A DNA stretch of 64,000 nucleotides, from NCBI RefSeq assembly GCF_027943255.1, contig NC_072895.1:81036001-81100000 (forward strand). Direction: 5' to 3'. The DNA is from Anastrepha obliqua. Taxonomy: Eukaryota > Arthropoda > Insecta > Diptera > Tephritidae. Position 1 is the stretch's first letter; each line of letters begins with the position of its first letter. The position numbers were made by a program, and so were the translations under genes. A model generated the notes under the pieces. The model was not told where the DNA came from and ran no database searches. It worked only from the letters and a program-made list of their open reading frames with translations. Shown in pieces: positions 11,970 to 51,609 of this stretch.

Positions 11970-12429
11970 CATTTTTGAGTAAGTTATGGGCATTTAAAAA
12001 AAAATTGTTTCTTATATAATTAAAAAAAATCGATGTTGAGCCGAAAAACAAAATTGCCGATAACTCTTGAAAAAAAAAATTTTTCGGGCGAACAAAAAAA
12101 TACGTGTCTCATTATTTTGACCAGAGAGCAACATATTTGAGTTACATGACCCGAATAGCCCGGTTGAATTGAAATGGAAAGCATCAAAGGATATAAAACA
12201 AAGCATTGACGATTGTAAGCTCAATACATAAGAAGGAAACCTCAGCTTACAAAGCCCACTGAAGGAAGAAGCATACCTAGAAAGGCATTTAAGGGGCGAG
12301 CGCCTCCTCCCATTGTCAATTTGTTTATTTCTTTTATTGAAATGTAACAAAAAATAGCTTAACATTTCATAGTATTACACCTAGCAAAGCTAACAAGTAA
12401 TATGTTTCGCTATAATTAATTGACAATAC

Positions 12430-13760
12430 AAAAAAAATTTAAACTAACTAAGACGCGTTGACCACTAGTCCCGAGGCTCGTAGTCCTCTTGTGTACATGG
12501 CTTCTCTAAGTGCTGAAGCTTCCGGACTTATGGGCTCTTCCAGCCTTTTTTCTTGTTGTTTTGTTGGCGTTGAATGGTTTCGATGTTTGAAGCAGCTGTA
12601 CATCCCCACAATTGAACGCCGTATGTCAATACTGGTTTTAAAGCTTGATTGTAAATGTATTTTGTATTGACAGTTTAGAGTTCCTGTCAATCTAAATGGT
12701 GGCTTTTTGGTTTTATCTCAATTTCGTTAGCTTTTATTTTGACATGTTCCTTCCATTTTAACCTCGTGTCTAATGCCCAAGTATTTAGCAGTATTACTAT
12801 AGAGTACTGAAGCGGAGTATATTTTCGCCGGGTTATAAGTAATCTTCTTGCTTGTGAAGTCAACCTGTACAGATTTGCTCTCGTTTTTTTGAATATTTCG
12901 GGTTTCAGTCTACTTCTAATTTCATCTACCGATGCTTGTAACTTTCTGTTTGAATCGTGCTTGGTGTCGCCAACAACTATCATAGTATACATGTACCATC
13001 AGCAAACGTGGCTACTCTCCCTGTAGTAAAAACTGGTAAATTTGCTGTGTAGAGTAAATGTAATACTGGTCCAAGAATGGCGCCTTGAGGTACACCCGCT
13101 TCGATTTTTTTAATCCTTGAGTAAGCCTGATTTTGTTTTACTCTAAAATACCTATCAGGAATATATGATTCTAGTAACTCGATGTATTGGTATGGCAGCA
13201 TCGTTTTTAGTTTGCAGATCAGGCCTTCATGCCACACTTTATCGAATACTTGAGCTAGATCAAGAAATATTTTGGAATAAACTTGGTTGTTTTCTATAGC
13301 TTCTTCAATGGTGTATACTAAGCGATGTATTTGATTGATCGTGGAATGTTTTTCCCGAAAACCAAATTGGTGGGAAGGTATTAAATGTTTGTATTGAACT
13401 ATTTGCTTTAGGCGTTTGGAAAATATTATAGTTTTTCAAATAACTTTCCGATTACTGAAAGTAATGCTATTGGTCGGTAGCAGGTGACCACATCGGAGTT
13501 TTTTCCCGGCTTTGGATCATTTTAATTTCAGAAATCTTCCAGTGCATTGGTATATATTTGAGTTTCAAGCATGCATTCATTATTTAAGTTAATTTTATTA
13601 ATGCTTTAGGTTGTAATTAAGTCATATTCTGTACTTTTCTTAAATTTTAAGTTTGAAATTTTCTTGGCGACATCATCAATGGTAAAATTTTCAATTTCAA
13701 GAGATTCTGGAACAGTGGGAGGAGGCAAGAAATAGTTTTCTTTTTCATGTGGTTCATGTG
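12430..13760 (-). pseudogene. Decayed Jockey-type LINE (reverse transcriptase part)
   Basis: The minus strand shows a broken Jockey reverse transcriptase. In order from 13350: FGFREKHSTINQIHR, the palm region (DLAQVFDKVWHEGLI), then AGVPQGAILGPVLHLLYTAN near 13090, and a mutated catalytic box FADGTCIL (normally FADDT) ending near 12980, so one catalytic aspartate is lost. The C-terminal thumb continues to about 12450 in shifted frames, ending near an A-rich 3' tail around 12430. The endonuclease is absent. Same family group as 23305-25295 but far more decayed. Confidence 0.75.
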
Positions 13761-13769
13761 TCCCATTAT

Positions 13770-14215
13770 TAATGATCAAGGACACTTACCGTGCTAGCTA
13801 ACCCCATATAAGTTTTGATCCAAATGGTTCGGTAGGCTCCATGCCTCGGCCGGAGCTATATGATGACACCGCACACATCTGCCCATCATGTGGTATTCAG
13901 TCGCATAGTATAGTATCCCGCTCATAATCACAAACCCCATCTACTCGGCCGAATTGTAAGATGTTTTAGTCGATTGTCTCGATTGTTAAAACATTTCTAT
14001 GGTTCTCGATGTTTTCTCTCGTAGACGAAGTTGCGACGAATTGCTAGTCACTAATAGTCATACTCAAGTTGAAGTAAACTATTAGTTAATAATCGAACTC
14101 ACTCCTAGCCTGCGATTGTTAACAACTAGTTGGTTCTCTCTCCCAATCCCTCGCAACAAATTGGTCGCCGCATATAGCATTAGATAACAATCGGCCAGAA
14201 TATTTCGTACTAGCT
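13770..14215. other. No recognised gene
   Basis: Balanced-composition DNA between two retroelement relics; no coding frame, SINE or inverted ends that I can support. Confidence 0.35.
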
Positions 14216-14218
14216 TGT

Positions 14219-14540
14219 GAGGTTGTAAAAGACGTCGTCTATCTAGGAACTAGCATTAACACCGATAACAATGCCAGCTTTGAAGTCCAACGTAGAATCC
14301 GATGAGGCGTCCATTGGAGTGTTTCAGAGAAAGCTTCTGCGGAAGATTTTTGGACCTCTGCCCGTTGGCGACGGCGAGTATCGTAGCTGATGGAATGATG
14401 AGCAGTATAAGCTTTACGACGACATGGACATGGCGCAGTGAATAAAGATCCAGCGGCTTCGTTGTCCGAATCATGTCATCCGAATGGATATAAACACTCT
14501 GAAAGTATTCGATGCGGTACCAGCAGGTGGTAGCAAATGT
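14219..14540 (+). pseudogene. Decayed RTE-type LINE C-terminal fragment
   Basis: The plus strand reads, with frameshifts and stops, VVKDVVYLGTSINTDNNASF, then RKIFGPLPVGDGEYRS, then IKIQRLRCPNHVIRMDINTL and KVFDAVPAGGSK. These blocks match in order the better-kept RTE-type fragment at 21942-22320 at both DNA and protein level. The copy ends before the 3' tail. Inactive. Confidence 0.65.
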
Positions 14541-15358
14541 TCCTTTAATAAAGAGGACGAGTTTTAACGTTACGAATAGTAATTAAACACACAAACAATA
14601 TTTTCAGTAAATTTTCCTTAATCTATGGTTTGGCCATTATCTCAAAAGGAAAAAAAAATTTTAATATTATATAAAAGTCAGCCGACTCAAAACAATAGAA
14701 AAACACTTCGACACAGTCGAGCGGCGAGTTAATTGTTGATTCGATAGTTTAAATAACTCGTGCTCGCCCATCACTAGGCCAAAATCGCAACAAATTTTGC
14801 GCTGTCGCCAACGTTGACTGAATGAGTGAGAATGCAGGCATTATTAATAAAAATATTAAATGCTCGCCATTGTCGCCCTTTTAATTTCTTCAATTCGGTT
14901 TTCGTGTGTTTTTGTTTTTTTAATTAAGGCTACATTCGTAACTGAGGTAGACGAAGCTGTTTGATTACTACAAAGGGCATTAAGAATTCTGTGTTTGTAT
15001 GTTATATTTACCGGATAGGTATGTTTACAGAGGCAGACCACGATTTTTGTCTTGAAAAAAATTCGATGTTTAAACGCAGTTTACATGGGCGTGAACTATT
15101 ATATAGTCAAATATATAAAAATACGTTTTCTAAAAATCTTTCAGCTTTCTGAAGATAGGCTGAGGGAATATTGAATATTAAGATTTAGAAACATATTTTT
15201 TTAAGTATCTCTTTGATACTTGACGAAGCTAAAACTACACCAAAAGTGAACTTAAAGAAATATTATAATCACGAAGTATTTCAGTAATAATTTCATCTAA
15301 TCCTATTTTTCTTTTTCTTTACTTCAATATTTATATCTTTTTGTTGTTCTAATTTCAG

Positions 15359-43650
<28,292 letters not shown>

Positions 43651-43654
43651 CTCA

Positions 43655-44340
43655 GGCTTATTTATTTAATTTTTTATTATAAATTTTAGTATTTATTTAA
43701 CATGAAATCCTTCACTATATTAATTTATTTTTTCCCCTTTACTTTTCCTCCGGATAAGTGTAAAAATGTATAACGTTTGTATGTATATATCGATACTTGT
43801 ATTTACCTAATTTATTAGTTTGAAATATTTACACTAACGTTTGTTTCGAAGAACGTCTAAATTTGTATTTTACTCGTATTAATCACTCCATTGTATACTT
43901 GCATGAATTTGCCTGAAGTTTTCAGTCGTTTCAACTACAAACGCGTAGTCGTATCTTCTAAGAAAAAATAAGCTCTTTGCAAGAAGGGAAATAGTCATAA
44001 AATATATCAGCGCTACTTAATATACTTTTTAAGTTTTACTAATTTTAGGTGATGATATGTATTGCGTGCTCTTATGAGTGCATAGTTTTAAGAATCTCGA
44101 TCCAAAGAATTAGTATTAAAAGATCTTCAATGACCATGTAACATCATAGCACTGTAAGGAATGAAAACAAATTCATATTTATCAATAAAGATTTAACTCT
44201 AAAGAAAATGATTATTTCGTACACGTTAACGACAATTCTGTCTTTAGACTCGCGGATCTTTTTTTTTTTTTTTTTTGACTTGATTTTATTTATATAATAC
44301 CCGTCGCGCTTCTGGGCTTCTTATGAGTAAAAATTAAAAA
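43655..44340 (+). other. 3' untranslated and downstream region of the MOXD1-like gene
   Basis: AT-rich after the stop at 43650, with a candidate AATAAA at 44184 and a run of 17 T at about 44260-44277. No coding content. Confidence 0.4.
44184..44189 (+). promoter_or_regulatory. Candidate polyadenylation signal of MOXD1-like gene
   Basis: AATAAA about 535 bases after the stop codon, in AT-rich sequence and before the next transposon. A plausible 3' end; transcript data would decide. Confidence 0.4.
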
Positions 44341-44347
44341 TATACTA

Positions 44348-45632
44348 TTGGGAGGTTGAATTAGTTTTAAAGGTTTTTTTCGAAGATTTGGGGCTTTATT
44401 GTGAAAAAACGGTACAAAATATTTTATTCGAAGTATTGGCCATCGCTAGCTACAACTTTCGCCCATCTTTCGGGCAATTTCCGGATGCCGTTTCTCCAAA
44501 ATTCTGGCCGCTGCTTGGCTATCCATGACTCAACCCATATTTTGGTAGCCTCGTACGAGGAGAACCGCTGGTCCGCCAAATCGAGACTCATATGCCGGAA
44601 CAAATGATAATCGGAGGGAGCTATGTCTGGACTATACGGCGGGTGGGGTAACACTTCCCAGCCAAGCGTTCCAAGGTATTTTTTGACAGGTTGAGCAACA
44701 TGCGGCTGAGCGTTGTCATGTTGCAAAATAACCTTGTCGTGCCTTTTTACCGTTTCCGGCCGTTTTTCTTTCAATGCCCGGCTTAAACGCATCAATTACA
44801 GTCGGTAACGATCCCCCGTGATTGTTTCGCCCGGTTGGAGCAGCTCAAAATATACGACGCCGACCTGATCCCACCAAATGCAGAGCATGATTTTCTTGCT
44901 GTGAATATTCTGCTTGGCCGTCGACGTTGATGCGTGGCCGGGCAAACCCCATGATTTTTTGCGTTTTGGGTTATCGTAGTGGATCCATTTTTCGTCGCCA
45001 GTCACCACCCGATGCAAAAAACCCTTCCGATTTTGTCGCTCGATCAGCAATTCGCACGTAAAAAATCGCCGTTCGACGTCGCGCAGCTTCAACTCGTACG
45101 GGACCCAATGTCCTTGCTTTTGGATCATTCCCATCGCTTTTAGACGCTTGCAAACGGTTGATTTATCAACGCCCAATGATTCAGCAAGCTCTTCTTGGGT
45201 TTGGCACGAGTCCTCGTTTACCAATTCCCCCAATTCCGCGTCCTCGAACTTTTTGGGCTAGCCAAGACGCTCCTTGTCTTCGGTGTGAAAATCACCACTT
45301 TTGAATCGTCGAAACCAGTACTCACATGTTGAAATCGACGGAGTATGGTCTGGGTAGGCCTCCTGCAGCAATTCAGGGGCTTGGGCTGTATTTTTTTCAA
45401 ATTGAAGCAGAAAAGCAAAGCTTCCCGCAAATTGCGTTTCGACGGCACGAAAGTTGACATACTCGGAGCACGAAAACACTGCGTTGTTTATACTTCAGCG
45501 AAATGACAGATACTGATAAATAAAGCCTAGGGATGAGGCTTTGTCATGAATATATATTCAGTATTGCCAACGCGATAAAGTGATAAATAGCGCCATCTGT
45601 GTGTCAGCTTTAAAACTAATTCAACCTCCTAT
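44348..45632 (-). mobile_element. Almost intact DD34D mariner
   Basis: About 1,285 bp with inverted ends sharing GGAGGTTGAATTAGTTTTAA at both sides (44351-44372 and the complement at 45609-45630), TA-flanked. One minus-strand frame runs from 45479 to 44424 through the complete transposase, interrupted only by two in-frame stops. Codon use is more GC-rich than the surroundings, as expected of a recent arrival. The best-kept DNA transposon in the window. Confidence 0.92.
44424..45479 (-). pseudogene. Mariner transposase, full length with two in-frame stop codons
   Basis: Starts MFSCSEYVNFRAVETQFAGS at 45479. First HTH with EEAYPDHTPSISTCEYWF-like helix and RFKSGDFHTEDKERLG, then a TAG stop at 45255-45257, and the frame continues: [20 protein letters not shown] (second HTH), [25 protein letters not shown] (first Asp), HDNAQPHVAQPVKKYLGTLG (second Asp), YSPDIAPSDYHLFRHM (third Asp, 34 residues after the second). 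A TAA lies at 44796-44798, between the first and second Asp blocks. Total length would be about 351 codons, normal for mariner. No frameshift is seen, so only two point mutations separate it from an open frame. It is a transposon enzyme, not a host gene. Confidence 0.9.
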
Positions 45633-45689
45633 ATATACTAAAGTGATTAGATAACCAATGTTGGAAATAAATTGTTAAATATTCCTTTG

Positions 45690-45840
45690 AAGTCTTAACA
45701 ATAATGCAAATTAAGAGCCCTATTCCCATACCCGTTAGGCTCAAATCTGATCGGAGTAAAAATCTTACTTTCCGGTCAGCAGGCCCGCATGAGCATTTTG
45801 CTTTTCTCTTAGTTTGAATGGAGGAAATCTGTACCGATGT
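45690..45840. other. Short spacer with unknown sequence
   Basis: Between the mariner and a SINE-2 copy; more balanced composition than average, probably retroelement-derived, but not identified. Confidence 0.3.
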
Positions 45841-45844
45841 TGGT

Positions 45845-45945
45845 ACCTCTGTTGTTGTTGTAGCAGATAAACATTCCCCATACATGTGCGGGGAGTGCTG
45901 CTGGAGTAACAGTCGTTGGCCGGATATATAGTAAATCTGTTGGGG
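45845..45945 (-). repeat. SINE-2 (CAA-tailed short repeat), copy
   Basis: Left edge has GTTGTTGTTGTAGCAG (45848-45863), the complement of a CAA tail, then ATAAACATTCCCCATACATG, GGGGAGTGCTGCTGGAGTAA and GGCCGGATATATAGTAAATC. The same order occurs at 58775, 61300 and (inverted) 61518. Confidence 0.75.
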
Positions 45946-45959
45946 GCACGATACCTCTG

Positions 45960-46760
45960 TCTTCTTTAATGGTTCCAAAATGGAATCGGGCGTCAGGGCA
46001 GGAGTTTTCCCTAAATTAGCCAATTTATCTATATCTTTTAATCTGCCGAATACTGCTAGTGTTTTTCAGTTAGAAGTATTTGGGATCCTGCAGCCATGCA
46101 TAGTGTTTGGGGAACACGGAAGCGAGGGAGATGTTAACATTTTCCCGATAGTCAACCTGCGATCAAGGCACTGACGACGCCATAGTGCAGATCCAAACTG
46201 GTCAACTCCTGTAAGAAGATTAAATCTCTTGGGTCTGCAGGTAACATCTCTCTGATCTGGGTTCCAGGATATAGGAACATAGAGGGAAATGTATTTAAAG
46301 GGGAATCATACAACTTGTTTCTCAGAAAAGCGCAGAACAGATGGAGACGTGATATTTCGAAAACCCTTTGTTCCCAGTACAATGGGCCGAGGACTCAGAA
46401 AGTTCTGGGGACTCCATGCCATTCATTTTCCAAACTCGTAACTGTGTGTACTGGTCACTAGACGATCGGTATACACGCGAAAATGCTAGGTTTACCATTG
46501 CACAAGCTGTGGCGACCTATCAGAGAAGGAGACTATTACGCACTTTCTCTATAAATGTCCGGGTTTGGCAGCTAACCGATTAAGATTACTGGGGGCTCCT
46601 TTCTTCGACAGCCTGGGGCAGTGCTCCAAGCTAAATCCTATCAGCCTTCTCCATTACATCAACAGCTGCTGGTTTACATAAGAGGTCTCAAAATGGTATC
46701 AAAACGGCGCTTTAGTGCTACTTGGAGTGCCAATCTGGTACTTCAACTATTGCAGAGTTC
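45960..46760 (+). pseudogene. R1/I-type LINE fragment: RNase H and C-terminus
   Basis: Plus strand: FNGSKMESGVRAGVFPKLAN and ASVFQLEVFGILQ (first and second RNase H motifs; the first Asp appears as Asn), then in shifted frame NISLIWVPGYRNIEGNVFK and a C-terminal region with GDYYALSL near 46530. Multiple frameshifts; inactive. The order matches the RNase H fused downstream of RT in R1/LOA/I elements. Confidence 0.65.
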
Positions 46761-46764
46761 GACT

Positions 46765-47070
46765 ATTTTTCAAATTTTCACGAGTTCAGGTTTCGCATTG
46801 TTGCCTATACCTCTTATGACGTTACCTCGCTCTTCATATGGCATTATGCATGACATATGGCATCATATGGGATTATCGGTATTTTTAGAAATCCTTTGAA
46901 TAAAAATTTCAGTATTCTCAACAATCTGTTAAAAACCAGCCAGGATATCTAATCCACGATTCCTACTAATCGCTGGAAAAAATATTCTCTCTAATTTCTA
47001 TGACAATTTTACAGAGCTCTTCTAATTTATCGTTTCTACTCTCATATTTCGTCTTATGTTCAGTTTTTTA
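46765..47070. other. No recognised gene
   Basis: Short AT-rich spacer with a repeated ATATGGCAT word near 46838-46866; nothing supported. Confidence 0.3.
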
Positions 47071-47075
47071 ATATA

Positions 47076-48666
47076 ATGGGTGTTTTTATAGCTGCATGAG
47101 AACTATGGATATCGATAACTTTAGGCAGATACCTAAGAATGGCAAGCTGTGTTGACATTTCTGTTCAATGAGGTTTGGCCAGTCATCATGAATCGTTTAA
47201 TGCCAGAATAACGCATCCAAATTGTGGAAATTTACTTCGAAAAAAATAAATAAATCTGTTTGCGAAGTTCATAGAACACTTCGTCCATCATCGGTCCTTA
47301 TTTCTCGAAGTGAAGAAGGAGCTGCTGTTACTGTGAGTAGCGAACACTAGCGAGCCATGCTGACTGAATTTTCGTTTCTAATAATTAATCAGCCAAACAT
47401 CGATTACAATTTTCAAGCCACTATTTACGCCATAGGGCCAGATTTATTGGCAAAAGTAGTCAAAAATTGGGCTGATCGAAAGTATGATATCCAACCAATA
47501 AATAACATGAAATTATCTACTGTTCACTAGACAGGGATCTCCTGCGAGGAATCTCCAACTTTCCCCCACTAAATCCACGGCGACCCTCTTTACCACCTGG
47601 ACAAAGGAGGTCAAACTGTCCCTTTAGGTAAAAGTCGACGACACACCAATTCCGATGGTAAACAATCCCAAAATTTTGGGTGTAACCTTCGACAGTTTGC
47701 TCTCTTTCTCAGCGCACATAACCGCAATTGCCATTAAAGTCCAAAACCGCAACAAGGTCCTCAAATCGTTTGCCGGCAGCACTTGGGACAAAGACAAAGA
47801 ACTGTTGCTATCGACATTTAAGGCAATTGGTCGGCCGGTTCTAAACTATGCAGCGCCTGTCTGGTCGCCTGGAACTAGTGACACCAGTGGACAAAGCTTC
47901 AGATATGCCAAAATACTGCCATTCGGACAGCGACCGGTTGCCTCCTGATGTTCCCGGTTCAACACTTACACAACGAGGCACAAATGCTTCCAGTAATGGA
48001 GCATAACAAACTGCTCAGCAAGCAGTTCCTGCTGGGATGTTACCGTAGGTTTCACCCCTGCAGACACCTGCTTGAGCCTGAGCCGACTCCCAGGCACGTC
48101 AGGAGACATCTCTTAGACTACGCTGACGAAATCCAGGACAAAACTGACCGCAATCTACTGGACCTGACAGTATTTAGACAGTCAATAAACGACATTCACC
48201 GGGAAACCGTCACCACCTTCTTAAGCTCCCGTCCTGTGAATGCCGTAATCGGAGTCCAACCACCCCCTACAGTAGATGAAGAGCTCCAGCTTCCTCGTGA
48301 GACACGTGTAACACTGGCACAATTACGTTCTGAATATTGCAGCAGGTTAAACTCCTAACTCTCCAGAATTGACCCAGACATACCTAACATATGTGAAGGC
48401 ACCCCGCACGACACTAACCACCTTTTCACATGCCCCCTAAAACCGACTCATCTAACACCCCTCTCCCTCTGGACTCATCCCGTCGAAACAGCATGTTTCC
48501 TGGGCCTACCCCTAAATGAGCTAGACGAAGATGACAGGTGATATACCCGACACTGGCGGGGCTACTATTACTGTTAACAAACAATGAAATTATCTACCAG
48601 ATTATAATAAAAAAATTACATTTTATTATCATTTTAAATTCTCGAGTTCCTAAAAAACACCCGAAA
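47076..48666 (+). mobile_element. DD41D-related mariner MITE interrupted by a CAA-tailed LINE
   Basis: TA-flanked; inverted ends share GGGTGTTTTT (left 47078-47087, right complement near 48654-48663). Without the LINE insertion it would be ~515 bp. The left part carries traces of a DD41D transposase in plus orientation (IVEIYFEKNK-like near 47222, TVSSEH-AMLTEFSFL near 47335, ARFIGKS/KVVKNWADRKYDIQP near 47440-47490). Same family as the fragment at 35960-36380. Internally deleted. Confidence 0.75.
47521..48583 (+). mobile_element. CAA-tailed Jockey-clade LINE (LINE-B), 5'-truncated, copy 1
   Basis: 1,063 bp flanked by a perfect 14 bp duplication ATGAAATTATCTAC (47507-47520, 48584-48597). Plus strand: [58 protein letters not shown], then a frameshift near 47905 and [20 protein letters not shown] to RLNS, and a knuckle [11 protein letters not shown] near 48410-48440. 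Truncated after the catalytic YADD box, so only the RT thumb and C-terminus remain. 3' end CACTGGCGGGGCTACTATTA with AACAAACAA. Confidence 0.88.
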
Positions 48667-48669
48667 TAC

Positions 48670-49550
48670 TGAGCATTTTAAACACAAATTCACTTCATCG
48701 GTTCGAGTGCCTTTAGTGACTTGCGGATGGTAACAAATTCTGATATTGATCTTAACTTTAACTAAATCGCAATAAAATATTACCAACATTATTTGTAAGC
48801 CAATCAAAATATTATCTGTAAAATAAATTCTATGTTTTTGCCTCAAAATTTCACTATTACAACAACAGCAATTAATTTATGAATGTTAATTACTTTCCAT
48901 ACATTTTAACGTTTTCCCGTAAGAAAGACATAATTGGAGAGAAAAACGTAAGGTGAGAAATCAAATATTAGAAGCCCCACCTCTTTGCCTCGCTTCAACG
49001 CGTTCCGTCAAGCAATAGCATTAGTAGTGAACGATTAACTTAATGCGAGCGAATAATCCACGGGAAATATCAAATTTTTAAGATTACATAAACATCAAAT
49101 ATTTGTTCAGCTTTTATACACCCATTATAAGGTGTGAATGTTTTTTCTAATGTACGAATAAAGCATTTTGCTTATGTTGGAAAATCACTTTTCTGATATT
49201 TTATTCAGACGGGATCGAAAATTCGAATCATAAATACCATTTTTTCGAAATATACCAACGTCAACCACACCTAGGGGATAATATGAAAATCGACGTGCCA
49301 GTGAATTAAAAAGGAAAAATAAAATCTGTTTTTATTGCGCTCGGCTGTTTCATTCTTACCTTAAATTCGCCATTCATTAGTGGGAAGGAGTATTACATCG
49401 AAAATATTTTAGTGACTAAAACTAAAACAAATAAACAAATTATGTTGAAAATCTAGTTTCGAACCCAAATTGGACCGAAACCGTTTTTTCAATAGTTATA
49501 TATGTACATAATTGCGTTAAAAAATCTCATGCCATCTTAGACAATTATAA
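48670..49550. other. No recognised gene
   Basis: AT-rich sequence between retroelement copies; no supported feature. Confidence 0.35.
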
Positions 49551-49554
49551 AGCC

Positions 49555-50745
49555 AATTTTGTTTTACGGAGTCCTTGTCTAGTGGAACTCGTTGGAAAGG
49601 ATGACATCAATTAATAAGCTGGAGAGGGTCCAAAGATCTGCTTTTATTGGAACCAGTGGGGCGCTTCGGACCACTCTCGCTGTAGCGCTCAACGCTATGC
49701 TGAATGTGGCACCCGTAGACGTTACAGGAAAAACTGCTGCTGCACGCGTTACAATCAGATTGAGGTATTCCGACCATAATCTAAACTTAAGCTACGGACA
49801 CTCTAGTATTCTTAAAAACTTTCAGTTCATCTCCATGGTGCTCGTTAGGTCCGAGCGGAACTTTTTCCATTCATATTCCTTTAAGCGAAGAGTGGGTAGG
49901 GTGCAACATTTGGAGGCAGGACATAGCAAACATGTTTACGGATGACTCGAAGTTGGACTGAAGAGTTGGTGGAGGAGTACTTATTCTGTGAAGAGCCTCT
50001 CATCAAGCTCAAATTTAGGCTTCCGGACCGCTGTAGTGTTTTCCAAGCAGATGTAGCCGCAATTAAGGAAGCAGTGGATTGTCAGCTTACTTCTGTATTA
50101 TTTACGATGCAAATATTTACTCCGACAGCCAAGCGGAAATTGGGGCCTGACTCGAAATTAACCTGACCTTACTCTCGATTGCATCCAAATACTTTGATAT
50201 TAAGCTCATTTGGGTTCCCGGTCACAGCGGCATTGAGGGAAACTGTTGGGCTGATGAACTGGTTAAACAGAGAACCCTGGAGATGGTTTCATCGCAAAAT
50301 GGGAGGATTGGGGTTCCTTTGAGAACCTGTGGTCAGCTACGGTAAAGATGGGTCTCGCGTCAAATCAGCGAGCGATGGGCTAGTGCGCAAATGTGCAAAG
50401 TCGCGAGATTCTTCTGGCCACAAGTAGATCGGAGGCGTTCGAGAGAACTTCTAAGGCTAACAAATCCACAGCTTTCGAATTTATTGAGTATCCTTACCGG
50501 ATATTTGTTCGTTAGGTGTCCATATGGTTAGACGTGGGATTGCTTCAAGTCCTTTCTACAGGAGCTGTCTGGAGGATGAGGTGGAATCATCTCAGCACCT
50601 TCTTCTCAGCTACCCTGTTCTTATCGTCCAAAGATTTAGACATCTGCGCTCTCCCTTTTTCGCTACCCCTGTGAATATTGCGGGTTTAAATATCACACAC
50701 CTGGTGAAATCCGTCAGTGGCTTGAAGCTGTTATTACGAACGTAA
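49555..50745 (+). pseudogene. R1/I-type LINE fragment: RT thumb, RNase H, C-terminus
   Basis: Plus strand: INKLERVQRSAFIGTSGALR and LAVALNAMLNVAPVDVTGKT (end of RT domain), a decayed RNase H with RCSVFQADVAAIKEAVDC (motif 2) and IKLIWVPGHSGIEGNCWADE near 50205-50262 (motif 4, Asp present), then DEVESSQHLLLSYPVL near 50575 as the C-terminal knuckle, lacking its cysteines. Frameshifts at about 49940, 50165 and 50350. Inactive; the best of the three RNase H-bearing plus-strand relics. Confidence 0.75.
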
Positions 50746-50749
50746 ATAG

Positions 50750-51600
50750 CCATTGTTAGTCGTCATCCTCTAACCCAAAGCCTCTTCTTTTGTTGGTCCA
50801 CCTGCCTGGTTCTCTTTCTTCTCCTTCCTTTTTTCTCTCTGTTTGGTTCTTTCCCCTCAGTTTTCTCCTGTATGGTATCACAATGACGATTTTTGATTCT
50901 TTGTCCAAGTGGGCCCCTCGCATGGGCAGCCATTTATACTCTCCTATCCTAGTCAGTTCAACACTTTCGGAGGTTAGACTGATCAAACACAGAGACAGGC
51001 AAGAAGTTTAATAATGCCTGTTTACACGCACGAATACGACATTAACACGTTGAATGGCCGGCACTAAGTTTTTTTGTAGCGCCGTGGTGACCCCCACGGC
51101 TTGGATTGCAAGAAACACATAATTTGACTAAAATTAAAAGTTTAAAAGTTTTCAATTTTATTTGCGTTATTGCAATAGTGTAATTGATATAATGCAGTAT
51201 AGAACTTACAAAAATATTTTATTTAAATATGTATGAGAAATGGGTGTATAAATTTCAGGGGCATATAATATGTTTTGCATACTAACAAATTCAAGTTGGC
51301 GCCACGGGCAAACCATGTAAAATCGGCGTGGCATTCAACGTGTTAAGTGAACGTTTATCCTTCACACCCCCCCCCCGCATTCTTCCCCGAATTCGCGAAT
51401 CAAGATAAAATGTTACGTTGAAATTATTGATTTATAACTTTTTTTCTTTTTGTTAAAATTGTTTTTAAAATCTCCTTCCAACTTTTTTTTGCTTGGTTGT
51501 TTGTGATAGAATACAATGGTTAATGGTTAATGGTAGTAAAGGGTTAAGGTATGGGCCTTTAGCACTGCGACCAAATTGATCTATTGTACACCCTATGCTG
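50750..51600. other. No recognised gene
   Basis: Includes a pyrimidine-rich segment (50785-50870) and a C10 run near 51367. Possibly the 3' end of the LINE upstream; no coding region supported. Confidence 0.35.
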
Positions 51601-51609
51601 CCTATTGAC

